Part shown: one piece after another, positions 14,101-28,500 of the stretch
Layout of the letters: each line of letters starts with the position of its first letter
How positions within the stretch are numbered: the stretch's first letter is position 1
Source: Arenicola marina
Lineage: Eukaryota > Annelida > Polychaeta > Arenicolidae
Direction: 5' to 3'
Assembly (NCBI GenBank): GCA_964019135.1
Contig: OZ025265.1
Location: forward strand, 4,470,318 to 4,534,317
DNA: 64,000 nucleotides
Translations under genes and position numbers: made by a program
Notes under the pieces: model-generated
Database searches by the model: none
What the model was told of the DNA's origin: nothing
What the model saw: only the letters and a program-made list of their open reading frames with translations

Positions 14101-14235
14101 TGTTAGGCGGACTGGATTGTCGGGCTAACGCTAACTCTGGGATTAATGAGTAGGGGTGATTTGGCTTACCGGTGTGTCGTGCAAACGCTAACTCTGGGAT
14201 AGGTGAGTAGGGGTGGTTAGGCTGACTGGTGTGTC
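10590..14235 (+). repeat. Stepwise 22-unit and 20-unit duplications
   Basis: About 10,590-11,270 recurs at +1,254 bp (22 units), and about 11,955-13,095 recurs at 13,089-14,235 (20 units). The rare TTAGCCTGAC unit therefore appears at about 10,861, 12,115 and 13,249 as well as 8,524. The last spacing is 1,134 rather than 1,140 bp to the left of about 12,560 because one unit in the left copy has lost 6 bp. The matching unit of the right copy (about 13,680-13,720) is full length, which dates that loss to after the 20-unit duplication or marks the undeleted form as ancestral. Confidence 0.8.
12541..12591 (+). repeat. 51-bp variant unit (6-bp deletion) of the 57-bp satellite
   Basis: The stretch GATTGGTGGATGAATAGGC replaces the usual GATTGGTGAGTAGGGATGAG region and is 6 bp shorter than its partner at about 13,681. 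It is one of only two indel types I could find in the 52-kb array. The loss keeps the triplet phase of the open minus-strand frame. Confidence 0.8.
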
Positions 14236-15900
14236 GTGCTAACGCTAACTCTGGGATTGGTGAGTAGGGGTGGTTAGGCTGACTGGTGTGTTTGGCTAAC
14301 GCTAACTCTGAGATTGGTGAGTAGGGGTGGTTAGGCTGACTGGTGTGTCGTGCTAACACTAACTCTGGAATTGGTGAGTAGGGATGATTAGGCTGACTGG
14401 TGTGTCGGGCTAACACTAACTCTGGGATTGGTGAGTAGGGGTGGTTAGGCTGACGGGTGTTTCGGACTAACGCTAACTCTGGGATTGGTGAGTAGGGGTG
14501 ATTAGGCTGACTGGTGTGTCGTGCTAACATTAACTCTGGAATTGGTGAGTAGGGATGATTAGGCTGACTGGTGTGTCGTGCTAACACTAACTCTGGGATT
14601 GGTGAGTAGGGGTGATTAGGCGGACTGGTGTGCGGTGCTAACGCTAACTCTGGGCTCGGTGAGTAGGGGTGATTAGGCTGACTGGTGTGTCGTGCTAACG
14701 CTAACTCTGGGATTGGTGAGTAGGGGTGATTAGGCTGACTGGTGTGTCGGGCTAACGCTATCTCTGGGATTGGTGAGTAGGGGTGGTTAGGCTGACTGGT
14801 GTGTTTGGCTAACGCTAACTCTGGGATTGGTGAGTCGCGGTGATTAGGCGGACTGGTGTGTCGTGCTAACGCTAACTCTGGGATTGGTGAGTACGGGTGA
14901 TTAGGCGGACTGGTGTGTCGTGCTAACGCTAACTCTGGGATTGGTGAGTAGGGGTGATTAGGCGGACTGGTGTTTCGGGCTAACGCTAACTCTGGGATCG
15001 GTGAGTCGGGGTGATTAGGCTGACCGGTGTGTCCGGCTAACGCTAACTCTGGGATCGGTGAGTAGGGGTGATTAGGCTGACTGGTGTGTCGGTCTAACAC
15101 TAACTTTGGGATTGGTGAGTAGGGATGATTAGGCTGACTATTGTGTCGGGCTAATGCTAACTCTGGGATTGGTCAGTCGGGGTGATTAGGCGGACTGGTG
15201 TGTCGTGCTAGCGCTAACTCTGGGATTGGTGAGTCGGGGTGATTAGGCGGACTGGTGTGTCGGGCTAACGCTAACTCTGGGATTGGTGAGTAGAGGTGAT
15301 TAGGCTGACTGGTGTGTCGTGCTAACGCTAACTCTGGGATTGGTGAGTAGGGGTGATTAGGCGGACTGGTGTTTCGGGCTAACGCTAACTCTGGGATCGG
15401 TGAGTCGGGGTGATTAGGCTGACCGGTGTGTCCGGCTAACGCTAACTCTGGGATTGGTGAGTCGGGATGATTAGGCGGACTGGTGTGTCGGGCTAACGCT
15501 AACTCTGGGATCGGTGAGTAGGGGTGATTAGGCGGACTGGTGTGTCGTGCTGTCGCTAACTCTGGGATTGGTGAGTAGGGGTGGTTAGGCTGACTGGTGT
15601 GTCGGACTAACGGTAACTCTGGGATTGGTGAGTAGAAGTGATTAGGCTGACTGGTGTGTCGGGCTAACGCTAACTCTGGGATTGGTGAGTAGAGGTGGTT
15701 AGGCTGACTGGTTTGTCGGGCTAACACTAACTCTGGGATTGGTGAGTAGGGATTGTTAGGCGGACTGGATTGTCGGGCTAACGCTAACTCTGGGATTAAT
15801 GAGTAGGGGTGATTTGGCTTACCGGTGTGTCGTGCAAACGCTAACTCTGGGATTGGTGAGTAGGGGTGGTTAGGCTGACTGGTGTGTCGTGCTAACGCTA
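13860..15900 (+). repeat. 29-unit (1,653-bp) spaced repeat
   Basis: The unusual run GGACTAACGG followed by the AGAAGTGATT, GGTTTGTCGG, GGATTGTTAGG and TTTGGCTTACC units starts at 13,951 and again at 15,604, 1,653 bp away. The same run is also at 12,811, through the 20-unit duplication. Between the two later copies lie units matching other parts of 14.2-15.1 kb. Confidence 0.7.
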
Positions 15901-16549
15901 ACTCTGGGATTGGTGAGTAGGGGTGGTTAGGCTGACTGGTGTGTTTGGCTAACGCTAACTCTGAGATTGGTGAGTAGGGGTGGTTAGGCTGACTGGTGTG
16001 TCGTGCTAACACTAACTCTGGAATTGGTGAGTAGGGATGATTAGGCTGACTGGTGTGTCGTGCTAACGCTAACTCTGTTATTGGTGAGTAGGGGTGGTTC
16101 GGCTGACTGGTGTGTCGGGCTAACGCTAACTCTGGGATTGGTGAGTAGGGGTGGTTAGACTGACTGGTGTGTCGGGCTAACGCTAAATCTGGGATTGGTG
16201 AGTATGGGTGGTTAGGCGGAGTGGTGTGTCGTGCTAACGCTAACTCTGGGATTGGTGAGTAGGGATGATTAGGCTGACTGGTGTGTCGGGCTAACACTAA
16301 CTCTGGGATTGGTGAGTAGGGGTGGTTAGGCTGACGGGTGTTTCGGACTAACGCTAACTCTGGGATTGGTGAGTAGGGGTGATTAGGCTGACTGGTGTGT
16401 CGTGCTAACACTAACTCTGGGATTGGTGAGTAGGGGTGATTAGGCGGACTGGTGTGCCGTGCTAACGCTAACTCTGGGCTCGGTGAGTAGGGGTGATTAG
16501 GCTGACTGGTGTGTCGTGCTAACGCTAACTCTGGGATTGGTGGGTAGGG

Positions 16550-19500
16550 GTGATTAGGCTGACTGGTGTGTCGGGCTAACGCTATCTCTGGGATTGGTGA
16601 GTAGGGGTGGTTAGGCTGACTGGTGTGTTTGGCTAACGCTAACTCTGGAATTGGTGAGTCGCGGTGATTAGGCGGACTGGTGTGTCGTGCTAACGCTAAC
16701 TCTGGGATTGGTGAGTAGGGGTGATTAGGCGGACTGGTGTGTCGTGCTAACGCTAACTCTGGGATTGGTGAGTAGGGATGATTAGGCTGACTGGTGTGTC
16801 GTGCTAACGCTAACTCTGGGATTGGCGAGTAGGGGTGATTAGGCTGACTGGTGTGTCGGGCTAACACTAACTCTGGGATTGGTGAGTAGGGGTGGTTAGG
16901 CTGACTGGCGTTTCGGACTAACGCTAACTCTAAGATTGGTGAGTAGGGGTGATTAGGCTGACTGGTGTGTCGTGCTAACGCTAACTCTGGGATCGGTGAG
17001 TAGGGATGATTAGGCTGACTGGTGTGTCGTGCTAACGCTAACTCTGGGATTGGTGAGTAGGGGTGGCTAGGCTGACTGGTGTGTCGGGCTAACACCAACT
17101 CTGGGATTGGTGAGTAGGGGTGGTTAGGCTGACTGGTGTTTCGGACTAACGCTAACTCTGGGATTGGTGAGTAGGGGTGATTAGGCTGACTGGTGTGTCG
17201 GGCTAACACTAACTCTGGGATTGGTGAGTAGGGATGATTAGGCTGACTGGTGTGTCGGGCTAACACTAACTCTGGGATTGGTGAGTTGGGGTGGTTAGGG
17301 TGACGGGTGTTTCGGACTAACGCTAACTCTGGGATTGGTGAGTAGGGGTGATTAGGCTGACTGGTGTGTCGTGCTAACATTAACTCTGGAATTGGTGAGT
17401 AGGGATGATTAGGCTGACTGGTGTGTCGTGCTCACACTAACTCTGGGATTGGTGAGTAGGGGTGATTAGGCGGACTGGTGTGCCGTGCTAACGCTAACTC
17501 TGGGCTCGGTGAGTAGGGGTGATTAGGCTGACTGGTGTGTCGTGCTAACGCTAACTCTGGGATTGGTGAGTAGGGGTGATTAGGCTGACTGGTGTGTCGG
17601 GCTAACGCTATCTCTGGGATTGGTGAGTAGGGGTGGTTAGGCTGACTGGTGTGTTTGGCTAACGCTAACTCTGGGATTGGTGAGTCGCGGTGATTAGGCG
17701 GACTGGTGTGTCGTGCTAACGCTAACTCTGGGATTGGTGAGTAGGGGTGATTAGGCGGACTGGTGTTTCGTGCTAACGCTAACTCTGGGATTGGTGAGTA
17801 GGGGTGATTAGGCGGACTGGTGTTTCGGGCTAACGCTAACTCTGGGATCGGTGAGTCGGGGTGATTAGGCTGACCGGTGTGTCCGGCTAACGCTAACTCT
17901 GGGATCGGTGAGTAGAGGTGATTAGGCTGACTGGTGTGTCGGTCTAACACTAACTTTGGGATTGGTGAGTAGGGATGATTAGGCTGACTATTGTGTCGGG
18001 CTAATGCTAACTCTGGGATTGGTGAGTCGGGGTGATTAGGCGGACTGGTGTGTCGTGCTAACGCTAACTCTGGGATTGGTGAGTCGGGGTGATTAGGCGG
18101 ACTGGTGTGTCGGGCTAACGCTAACTCTGGGATTGGTGAGTAGAGGTGATTAGGCTGACTGGTGTGTCGGGCTAACGCTAACTCTGGGATTGGTGAGTAG
18201 GGATGGTTCGGCTGACTGGTGTGTCGTGCTAACGCTAACTCTGGGATTGGTGAGTAGGGGTGGTTAGGCTGACTGGTGTGTCGGGCTAACGCTAACTCTG
18301 GGATCGGTGAGTCGGGGTGATTAGGCTGACTGGTGTGTCGGGCTAACGCTAACTCTGGGATTGGTGAGTAGGGGTGGTTAGGCTGACTGGTGTGTCGTGC
18401 TAACGCTAACTCTGGGATTGGTGAGTAGGGGTGATTAGGCTGACTGGTGTGTCGAGCTCACACTAACTCTGGGATTGGTGAGTAGGGGTGGTTAGGCTGA
18501 CCGGTGTGTCGTGCTAACGCTAACTCTGGGATTGGTGAGTAGGGGTGGTTAGGCTGACTGGTGTGTCGGGCTAACGCTAACTCTGGGATCGGTGAGTCGG
18601 GGTGATTAGGCTGACTGGTGTGTCGGGCTAACGCTAACTCTGGGATTGGTGAGTAGGGGTGGTTAGGCTGACTGGTGTGTCGGGCTAACGCTAACTCTGG
18701 GATTGGTGAGTCGGGGTGATTAGGCGGACTGGTGTGTCGGGCTAACACTAACTCTGGGATCGGTGAGTCGGGGTGATTAGGGGGACTGGTGTGTCGTGCT
18801 AACGCTAACTATGGGATTGGTGAGTAGGGATGATTAGGCGGACTGGTGTGTCGGGCTAACACTAACTCTGGGATTGGTGAGTCGGGGTGATTAGGCCTAC
18901 TGGTGTGTCGTGCTAACGCTGACTCTGGGATTGGTGAGTAGAGGTGATTAGGCTGACTGGTGTGTCGGGCTAACATTAACTCTGGGATTGGTGAGTAGGG
19001 ATTGTTAGGCGGACTGGTGTGTCGGGCTAACGCTAACTCTGGGATTAATGAGTAGGGGTGATTAGGCTTACTGGTGTGTCGTGCTAACGCTGACTCTGGG
19101 ATTGGTGAGTAGAGGTGGTTAGGCTGACTGGTGTGTTTGGCTTACGCTAACTCTGAGATTGGTGAGTATGGGTGGTTAGGCTGACTGGTGTGTCGTGCTA
19201 ACACTAACTCTGGAATTGGTGAGTAGGGATGATTGGGCTGACTGGTGTGTCGTGCTAACGCTAACTCTGGGATTGGTGAGTAGGGGTGGTTCGGCTGACT
19301 GGTGTGTCGTGCTAACGCTAACTCTGGGATTGGTGAGTAGGGGTGGTTAGGCTGACTGGTGTGTCGTGCAAACGCTAACTCTGGGATTGGTGAGTCGGGG
19401 TGATTAGGCTGACTGGTGTGTCGTGCTAACGCTAACTCTGGGATTGGTGAGTAGGGATGATTAGGCTGACTGGTGTGTCGTGCTAACGCTAACTCTGGGA

Positions 19501-22500
19501 TTGGTGAGTAGGGATGATTAGGCTGACTGGTGTGTCGAGCTCACACTAACTCTGGGATTGGTGAGTAGGGGTGGTTAGGCTGACCGGTGTGTCGTGCTAA
19601 CGCTAACTCTGGGATTGGTGAGTCGGGGTGATTAGGCGGACTGGTGTGTCGGGCTAACACTAACTCTGGGATTGGTGAGTCGGGGTGATTAGGGGGACTG
19701 GTGTGTCGTGCTAACGCTAACTATGGGATTGGTGAGTAGGGATGATTAGGCGGACTGGTGTGTCGGGCTAACACTAACTCTGGGATTGGTGTGTCGGGGT
19801 GATTAGGCGGACTGGTGTGTCGTGCTAACGCTAACTCTTGGATTGGTGAGTAGAGGTGGTTAGGCTGACTGGTGTGTCGGGCTAACACTAACTCTGGGAT
19901 TGGTGAGTCGGGGTGATTAGGCGGAATGGTGTGTCGGGCTAACGCTAACTCTGGGATTGGTGAGTAGGGGTGGTTAGGCTGACTGGTGTGTCGTGCTAAC
20001 GCTAACTCTGGGATTGGTGAGTAGGGGTGGTTAGGCGGACTGGTGTGTTTGGCTAACGCTAACTCTGAGATTGGTGAGTATGGGTGGTTATGCTGACAGG
20101 TGTGTCGTGCTAACACTAGCTCTGGAATTGGTGAGTAGGGATGAGTAGGCTGACTGGTGTGTCGTGCTAACGCTAACTCTGGGATTGGTGAGTAGGGGTG
20201 GTTCGGCTGACTGGCGTGTCGTGCTAACGCTAACTCTGGGATTGGTGAGTAGGGGAGGTTAGGCTGACTGGTGTGTCGGGCTAACGCTAACTCTGGGATT
20301 GGTGAGTATGGGTGGTTTGGCTGACCGGTGTGTCGTGCTAACGCTAACTCTGGGATTGGTGAGTAGGGATGATTAGGCTGACTGGTGTGTCGTGCTAACG
20401 CTAACTCTGGGATTGGCGAGTAGGGGTGATTAGGCTGACTGGTGTGTCGGGCTAACACTAACTCTGGGATTGGTGAGTAGGGGTGGTTAGGCTGACTGGC
20501 GTTTCGGACTGACGCTAACTCTAAGATTGGTGAGTAGGGGTGATTATTCTGACTGGTGTGTCGTGCTAACGCTAACTCTGGGATCGGTGAGTAGGGATGA
20601 TTAGGCTGACTGGTGTGTCGTGCTAACGCTAACTCTGGGATTGGTGAGTAGGGGTGGCTAGGCTGACTGGTGTGTCGGGTTAACACTAACTCTGGGATTG
20701 GTGAGTAGGGGTGGTTAGGCTGACTGGTGTTTCGGACTAACGCTAACTCTGGGATTGGTGAGTAGGGGTGATTAGGCTGACTGGTGTGTCGGGCTAACAC
20801 TAACTCTGGGATTGGTGAGTAGGGGTGATTAGGCTGACTGGTGTGTCGGGCTAACACTAACTCTGGGATTGGTGAGTAGGGGTGGTTAGGCTGACTGGTG
20901 TTTCGGACTAACGCTAACTCTGGGATTGGTGAGTAGGGGTGATTAGGCTGACTGGTGTGTCGTGCTAACGCTAACTCTGGGATTGGTGAGTAGGGGTGGT
21001 TAGGCTGACTGGTGTGTTTGGGTAACGCTAACTCTGGGATTGGTGAGTCGGGGTGATTAGGCGGACTGGTGTGTCGTGCTAACGCTAACTCTGGGATTGG
21101 TGAGTAGGGGTGATTAGGCGGACTGGTGTGTCGTGCTAACGCTAACTCTGGGATTGGTGAGTAGGGGTGATTAGGCTGACTATTGTGTCGTGCTAACGCT
21201 AACTCTGGGATTGGTGAGTCGGGGTGGTTTGGCTGACTGGTGTGTCGTGCTAACGCTAACTCTGGGATTGATGAGTAGGGATGATTAGGCTGACTATTGT
21301 GTCGGGCTAACGCTAACTCTGGGATTGGTGAGTAGGGATTGTTAGGCGGACTGGTGTGTCGGGCTAACGCTAACTCTGGGATTGGTGATTCGGGGTGATT
21401 AGGCGGACTGGTGTGTCGTGCTAACGCTAACTCTGGGATCGGTGAGTAGGGGTGATCAGGCTGACTGGTGTGTCGGTCTAACACTAACTTTGTGATTGGT
21501 GAGTAGGGATGATTAGGCTGACTAGGGTGTCGGGCTAACGCTAACTCTGGGATTGGTGAGTCGGGGTGATTAGGCGGACTGGTGTGTCGTGCTAACGCTA
21601 ACTCTGGGATTGGTGAGTCGGGGTGATTAGGCGGACTGGTGTGTCGTGCTATCGCTAACTCTGGGATTGGTGAGTAGGGGTGGTTAGGTGGACTAGTGTG
21701 TCGGGCTAACACTAACTCTGGGATTGGTGAGTCGGGGTGGTTAGGCTGACTGGTGTGTCGGGCTAACGGTAACTCTGGGATTGGTGAGTAGAGGTGATTA
21801 GGCTGACTGCTGTGTCGGGCTAACGCTAACTCTGGGATTGGTGAGTAGGGGTGATTAGGCTGACTGGTGTGTCGGGCTAACGCTAACTCTGGGATTAATG
21901 AGTAGGGGTGATTAGGCTTACTGGTGTGTCGTGCTAACGCTTACTCTGGGATTGGTGAGTAGGGGTGGTTAGGCTGACTGGTGTGTCGTGCTAACGCTAA
22001 CTCTGGGATTGGTGAGTAGGGGTGATTAGGCTGACTGGTGTGTCGAGCTAACACTAACCCTGGTATTGGTGAGTAGGGGTGGTTAGGCTGACCGGTGTGT
22101 CGGGCTAACGCTATCTCTGGGATTGGTGAGTAGGGGTGGTTAGGCTGACTGGTGTGTTTGGCTAACGCTAACTCTGGAATTGGTGAGTCGCGGTGATTAG
22201 GCGGACTGGTGAGTCGTGCTAACGCTAACTCTGGGATTGGTGAGTAGGGGTGATTAGGCGGACTGGTGTGTCGTGCTAACGCTAACTCTGGGATTGGTGA
22301 GTAGGGATGATTAGGCTGACTGGTGTGTCGTGCTAACGCTAACTCTGGGATTGGCGAGTAGGGGTGATTAGGCTGACTGGTGTGTCGGGCTAACACTAAC
22401 TCTGGGATTGGTGAGTAGGGGTGGTTAGGCTGACTGGCGTTTCGGACTAACGCTAACTCTAAGATTGGTGAGTAGGGGTGATTAGGCTGACTGGTGTGTC

Positions 22501-25500
22501 GTGCTAACGCTAACTCTGGGATCGGTGAGTAGGGATGATTAGGCTGACTGGTGTGTCGTGCTAACGCTAACTCTGGGATTGGTGAGTAGGGGTGGCTAGG
22601 CTGACTGGTGTGTCGGGCTAACAATAACTCTGGGATTGGTGAGTAGGGGTGGTTAGGCTGACTGGTGTTTCGGACTAACGCTAACTCTGGGATTGGTGAG
22701 TAGGGGTGATTAGGCTGACTGGTGTGTCGGGCTAACACTAACTCTGGGATTGGTGAGTAGGGATGATTAGGCTGACTGGTGTGTCGGGCTAACACTAACT
22801 CTGGGATTGGTGAGTAGGGGTGGTTAGGCTGACGGGTGTTTCGGACTAACGCTAACTCTGGGATTATTGAGTAGGGGTGATTAGGCTGACTGGTGTGTCG
22901 TGCTAACATTAACTCTGGAATTGGTGAGTAGGGATGATTAGGCTGACTGGTGTGTCGTGCTAACACTAACTCTGGGATTGGTGAGTAGGGGTGATTAGGC
23001 GGACTGGTGTGCCGTGCTAACGCTAACTCTGGGCTCGGTGAGTAGGGGTGATTCGGCTGACTGGTGTGTCGTGCTAACGCTAACTCTGGGATTGGTGAGT
23101 AGGGGTGATTAGGCTGACTGGTGTGTCGGGCTAACGCTATCTCCGGGATTGGTGAGTAGGGGTGGTTAGGCTGACTGGTGTGTTTGGCTAACGCTAACTC
23201 TGGGATTGGTGAGTCGCGGTGATTAGGCGGACTGGTGTGTCGTGCTAACGCTAACTCTGGGATTGGTGAGTAGGGGTGATTAGGCGGACTGGTGTGTCGT
23301 GCTAACGCTAACTCTGGGATTGGTGAGTAGGGGTGATTAGGCGGACTGGTGTTTCGGGCTAACGCTAACTCTGGGATCGGTGAGTCGGGGTGATTAGGCT
23401 GACCGGTGTGTCCGGCTAACGCTAACTCTGGGATCGGTGAGTAGAGGTGATTAGGCTGACTGGTGTGTCGGTCTAACACTAACTTTGGGATTGGTGAGTA
23501 GGGATGATTAGGCTGACTATTGTGTCGGGCTAATGCTAACTCTGGGATCGGTGAGTCGGGGTGATTAGGCGGACTGGTGTGTCGTGCTAACGCTAACTCT
23601 GGGATTGGTGAGTCGGGGTGATTAGGCGGACTGGTGTGTCGGGCTAACGCTAACTCTGGGATTGGTGAGTAGAGGTGATTAGGCTGACTGGTGTGTCGGG
23701 CTAACGCTAACTCTGGGATTGGTGAGTAGGGATGGTTCGGCTGACTGGTGTGTCGTGCTAACGCTAACTCTGGGATTGGTGAGTAGGGGTGGTTAGGCTG
23801 ACTGGTGTGTCGGGCTAACGCTAACTCTGGGATCGGTGAGTCGGGGTGATTAGGCGGACTGGTGTGTCGGGCTAACGCTAACTCTGGGATTGGTGAGTAG
23901 GGGTGGTTAGGCTGACTGGTGTGTCGTGCTAACGCTAACTCTGGGATTGGTGAGTAGGGGTGATTAGGCTGACTGGTGTGTCGAGCTCACACTAACTCTG
24001 GGATTGGTGAGTAGGGGTGGTTAGGCTGACCGGTGTGTCGTGCTAACGCTAACTCTGAGATTGGTGAGTAGGGGTGGTTAGGCTGACTGGTGTGTCGGGC
24101 TAACGCTAACTCTTGGATCGGTGAGTCGGGGTGATTAGGCTGACTGGTGTGTCGGGCTAACGCTAACTCTGGGATTGGTGAGTCGGGGTGATGAGGCGGA
24201 CTGGTGTGTCGGGCTAACACTAACTCTGGGATTGGTGAGTCGCGGTGATTAGGGGGACTGGTGTGTCGTGCTAACGCTAACTATGGGATTGGTGAGTAGG
24301 GATGATTAGGCGGACGGGTGTGTCGGGCTAACACTAACTCTGGGATTGGTGAGTCGGGGTGATTAGGCCTACTGGTGTGTCGTGCTAACGCTGACTCTGG
24401 GATTGGTGAGTAGAGGTGATTAGGCTGACTGGTGTGTCGGGCTAACATTAACTCTGGGATTGGTGAGTAGGGATTGTTAGGCGGACTGGTGTGTCGGGCT
24501 AACGCTAACTCTGGGATTAATGAGTAGGGGTGATTAGGCTTACTGGTGTGTCCTGCTAACGCTGACTCTGGGATTGGTGAGTAGAGGTGGTTAGGCTGAC
24601 TGGTGTGTTTGGCTTACGCTAACTCTGAGATTGGTGAGTATGGGTGGTTAGGCTGACTGGTGTGTCGTGCTAACACTAACTCTGGAATTGGTGAGTAGGG
24701 ATGATTGGGCTGACTGGTGTGTCGTGCTAACGCTAACTCTGGGATTGGTGAGTAGGGGTGGTTCGGCTGACTGGTGTGTCGTGCTAACGCTAACTCTGGG
24801 ATTGGTGAGTAGGGGTGGTTAGGCTGACTGGTGTGTCGTGCAAACGCTAACTCTGGGATTGGTGAGTCGGGGTGATTAGGCTGACTGGTGTGTCGTGCTA
24901 ACGCTAACTCTGGGATTGGTGAGTAGGGATGATTATGCTGACTGGTGTGTCGTGCTAACGCTAACTATGGGATTGGTGAGTAGGGATGATTAGGCGGACT
25001 GGTGTGTCGGGCTAACACTAACTCTGGGATTGGTGTGTCGGGGTGATTAGGCGAACTGGTGTGTCGTGCTAACGCTAACTCTTGGATTGGTGAGTAGAGG
25101 TGGTTAGGCTGACTGGTGTGTCGGGCTAACACTAACTCTGGGATTGGTGAGTAGGGATTGTTAGGCGGACTGGTGTGTCGGGCTAACGCTAACTCTGGGA
25201 TTGGTGAGTAGGGGTGGTTAGGCTGACTGGTGTGTCGTGCTAACGCTAACTCTGGGATTGGTGAGTAGGGGTGGTTAGGCGGACTGGTGTGTTTGGCTAA
25301 CGCTAACTCTGACATTGGTGAGTATGGGTGGTTAGGCTGACAGGTGTGTCGTGCTAACACTAACTCTGGAATTGGTGAGTAGGGATGAGTAGGCTGACTG
25401 GTGTGTCGTGCTAACGCTAACTCTGGGATTGGTGAGTAGGGGTGGTTCGGCTGACTGGCGTGTCGTGCTAACGCTAACTCTGGGATTGGTGAGTAGGGGT

Positions 25501-28500
25501 GGTTAGGCTGACTGGTGTGTCGGGCTAACGCTAACTCTGGGATTGGTGAGTATAGGTGGTTTGGCTGACCGGTGTGTCGTGCTAACGCTAACTCTGGGAT
25601 TGGTGAGTAGGGATGATTAGGCTGACTGGTGTGTCGTGCTAACGCTAACTCTGGGATTGGCGAGTAGGGGTGATTAGGCTGACTGGTGTGTCGGGCTAAC
25701 ACTAACTCTGGGATTGGTGAGTAGGGGTGGTTAGGCTGACTGGCGTTTCGGACTAACGCTAACTCTAAGATTGGTGAGTAGGGGTGATTAGGCTGACTGG
25801 TGTGTCGCGCTAACGCTAACTCTGGGATCGGTGAGTAGGGATGATTAGGCTGACTGGTGTGTCGTGCTAACGCTAACTCTGGGATTGGTGAGTAGGGGTG
25901 GCTAGGCTGACTGGTGTGTCGGGTTAACACTAACTCTGGGATTGGTGAGTAGGGGTGGTTAGGCTGACTGGTGTTTCGGACTAACGCTAACTCTGGGATT
26001 GGTGAGTAGGGGTGATTAGGCTGACTGGTGTGTCGGGTTAACACTAACTCTGGGATTGGTGAGTAGGGGTGATTAGGCTGACTGGTGTGTCGGGCTAACA
26101 CTAACTCTGGGATTGGTGAGTAGGGGTGGTTAGGCTGACTGGTGTTTCGGACTAACGCTAACTCTGGGATTGGTGAGTAGGGGTGATTAGGCTGACTGGT
26201 GTGTCGTGCTAACGCTAACTCTGGGATTGGTGAGTAGGGGTGGTTAGGCTGACTGGTGTGTTTGGCTAACGCTAACTCTGGGATTGGTGAGTCGGGGTGA
26301 TTAGGCGGACTGGTGTGTCGTGCTAACGCTAACTCTGGGATTGGTGAGTAGGGGTGATTAGGCGGACTGGTGTGTCGTGCTAACGCTAACTCTGGGATTG
26401 GTGAGTAGGGGTGATTAGGCTGACTATTGTGTCGTGCTAACGCTAACTCTGGGATTGGTGAGTCGGGGTGGTTTGGCTGACTGGTGTGTCGTGCTAACGC
26501 TAACTCTGGGATTGATGAGTAGGGATGATTAGGCTGACTATTGTGTCGGGCTAACGCTAACTCTGGGATTGGTGAGTAGGGATTGTTAGGCGGACTGGTG
26601 TGTCGGGCTAACGCTAACTCTGGGATTGGTGATTCGGGGTGATTAGGCGGACTGGTGTGTCGTGCTAACGCTAACTCTGGGATCGGTGAGTAGGGGTGAT
26701 CAGGCTGACTGGTGTGTCGGTCTAACACTAACTTTGTGATTGGTGAGTAGGGATGATTAGGCTGACTAGGGTGTCGGGCTAACGCTAACTCTGGGATTGG
26801 TGAGTCGGGGTGATTAGGCGGACTGGTGTGTCGTGCTAACGCTAACTCTGGGATTGGTGAGTCGGGGTGATTAGGCGGACTGGTGTGTCGTGCTATCGCT
26901 AACTCTGGGATTGGTGAGTAGGGGTGGTTAGGTGGACTAGTGTGTCGGGCTAACACTAACTCTGGGATTGGTGAGTCGGGGTGGTTAGGCTGACTGGTGT
27001 GTCGGGCTAACGGTAACTCTGGGATTGGTGAGTAGAGGTGATTAGGCTGACTGCTGTGTCGGGCTAACGCTAACTCTGGGATTGGTGAGTAGGGGTGATT
27101 AGGCTGACTGGTGTGTCGGGCTAACGCTAACTCTGGGATTAATGAGTAGGGGTGATTAGGCTTACTGGTGTGTCGTGCTAACGCTTACTCTGGGATTGGT
27201 GAGTAGGGGTGGTTAGGCTGACTGGTGTGTCGTGCTAACGCTAACTCTGGGATTGGTGAGTAGGGGTGATTAGGCTGACTGGTGTGTCGAGCTAACACTA
27301 ACCCTGGTATTGGTGAGTAGGGGTGGTTAGGCTGACCGGTGTGTCGGGCTAACCCTATCTCTGGGATTGGTGAGTAGGGGTGGTTAGGCTGACTGGTGTG
27401 TTTGGCTAACGCTAACTCTGGAATTGGTGAGTCGCGGTGATTAGGCGGACTGGTGAGTCGTGCTAACGCTAACTCTGGGATTGGTGAGTAGGGGTGATTA
27501 GGCGGACTGGTGTGTCGTGCTAACGCTAACTCTGGGATTGGTGAGTAGGGATGATTAGGCTGACTGGTGTGTCGTGCTAACGCTAACTCTGGGATTGGCG
27601 AGTAGGGGTGATTAGGCTGACTGGTGTGTCGGGCTAACACTAACTCTGGGATTGGTGAGTAGGGGTGGTTAGGCTGACTGGCGTTTCGGACTAACGCTAA
27701 CTCTAAGATTGGTGAGTAGGGGTGATTAGGCTGACTGGTGTGTCGTGCTAACGCTAACTCTGGGATCGGTGAGTAGGGATGATTAGGCTGACTGGTGTGT
27801 CGTGCTAACGCTAACTCTGGGATTGGTGAGTAGGGGTGGCTAGGCTGACTGGTGTGTCGGGCTAACAATAACTCTGGGATTGGTGAGTAGGGGTGGTTAG
27901 GCTGACTGGTGTTTCGGACTAACGCTAACTCTGGGATTGGTGAGTAGGGGTGATTAGGCTGACTGGTGTGTCGGGCTAACACTAACTCTGGGATTGGTGA
28001 GTAGGGATGATTAGGCTGACTGGTGTGTCGGGCTAACACTAACTCTGGGATTGGTGAGTAGGGGTGGTTAGGCTGACGGGTGTTTCGGACTAACGCTAAC
28101 TCTGGGATTATTGAGTAGGGGTGATTAGGCTGACTGGTGTGTCGTGCTAACATTAACTCTGGAATTGGTGAGTAGGGATGATTAGGCTGACTGGTGTGTC
28201 GTGCTAACACTAACTCTGGGATTGGTGAGTAGGGGTGATTAGGCGGACTGGTGTGCCGTGCTAACGCTAACTCTGGGCTCGGTGAGTAGGGGTGATTCGG
28301 CTGACTGGTGTGTCGTGCTAACGCTAACTCTGGGATTGGTGAGTAGGGGTGATTAGGCTGACTGGTGTGTCGGGCTAACGCTATCTCCGGGATTGGTGAG
28401 TAGGGGTGGTTAGGCTGACTGGTGTGTTTGGCTAACGCTAACTCTGGGATTGGTGAGTCGCGGTGATTAGGCGGACTGGTGTGTCGTGCTAACGCTAACT

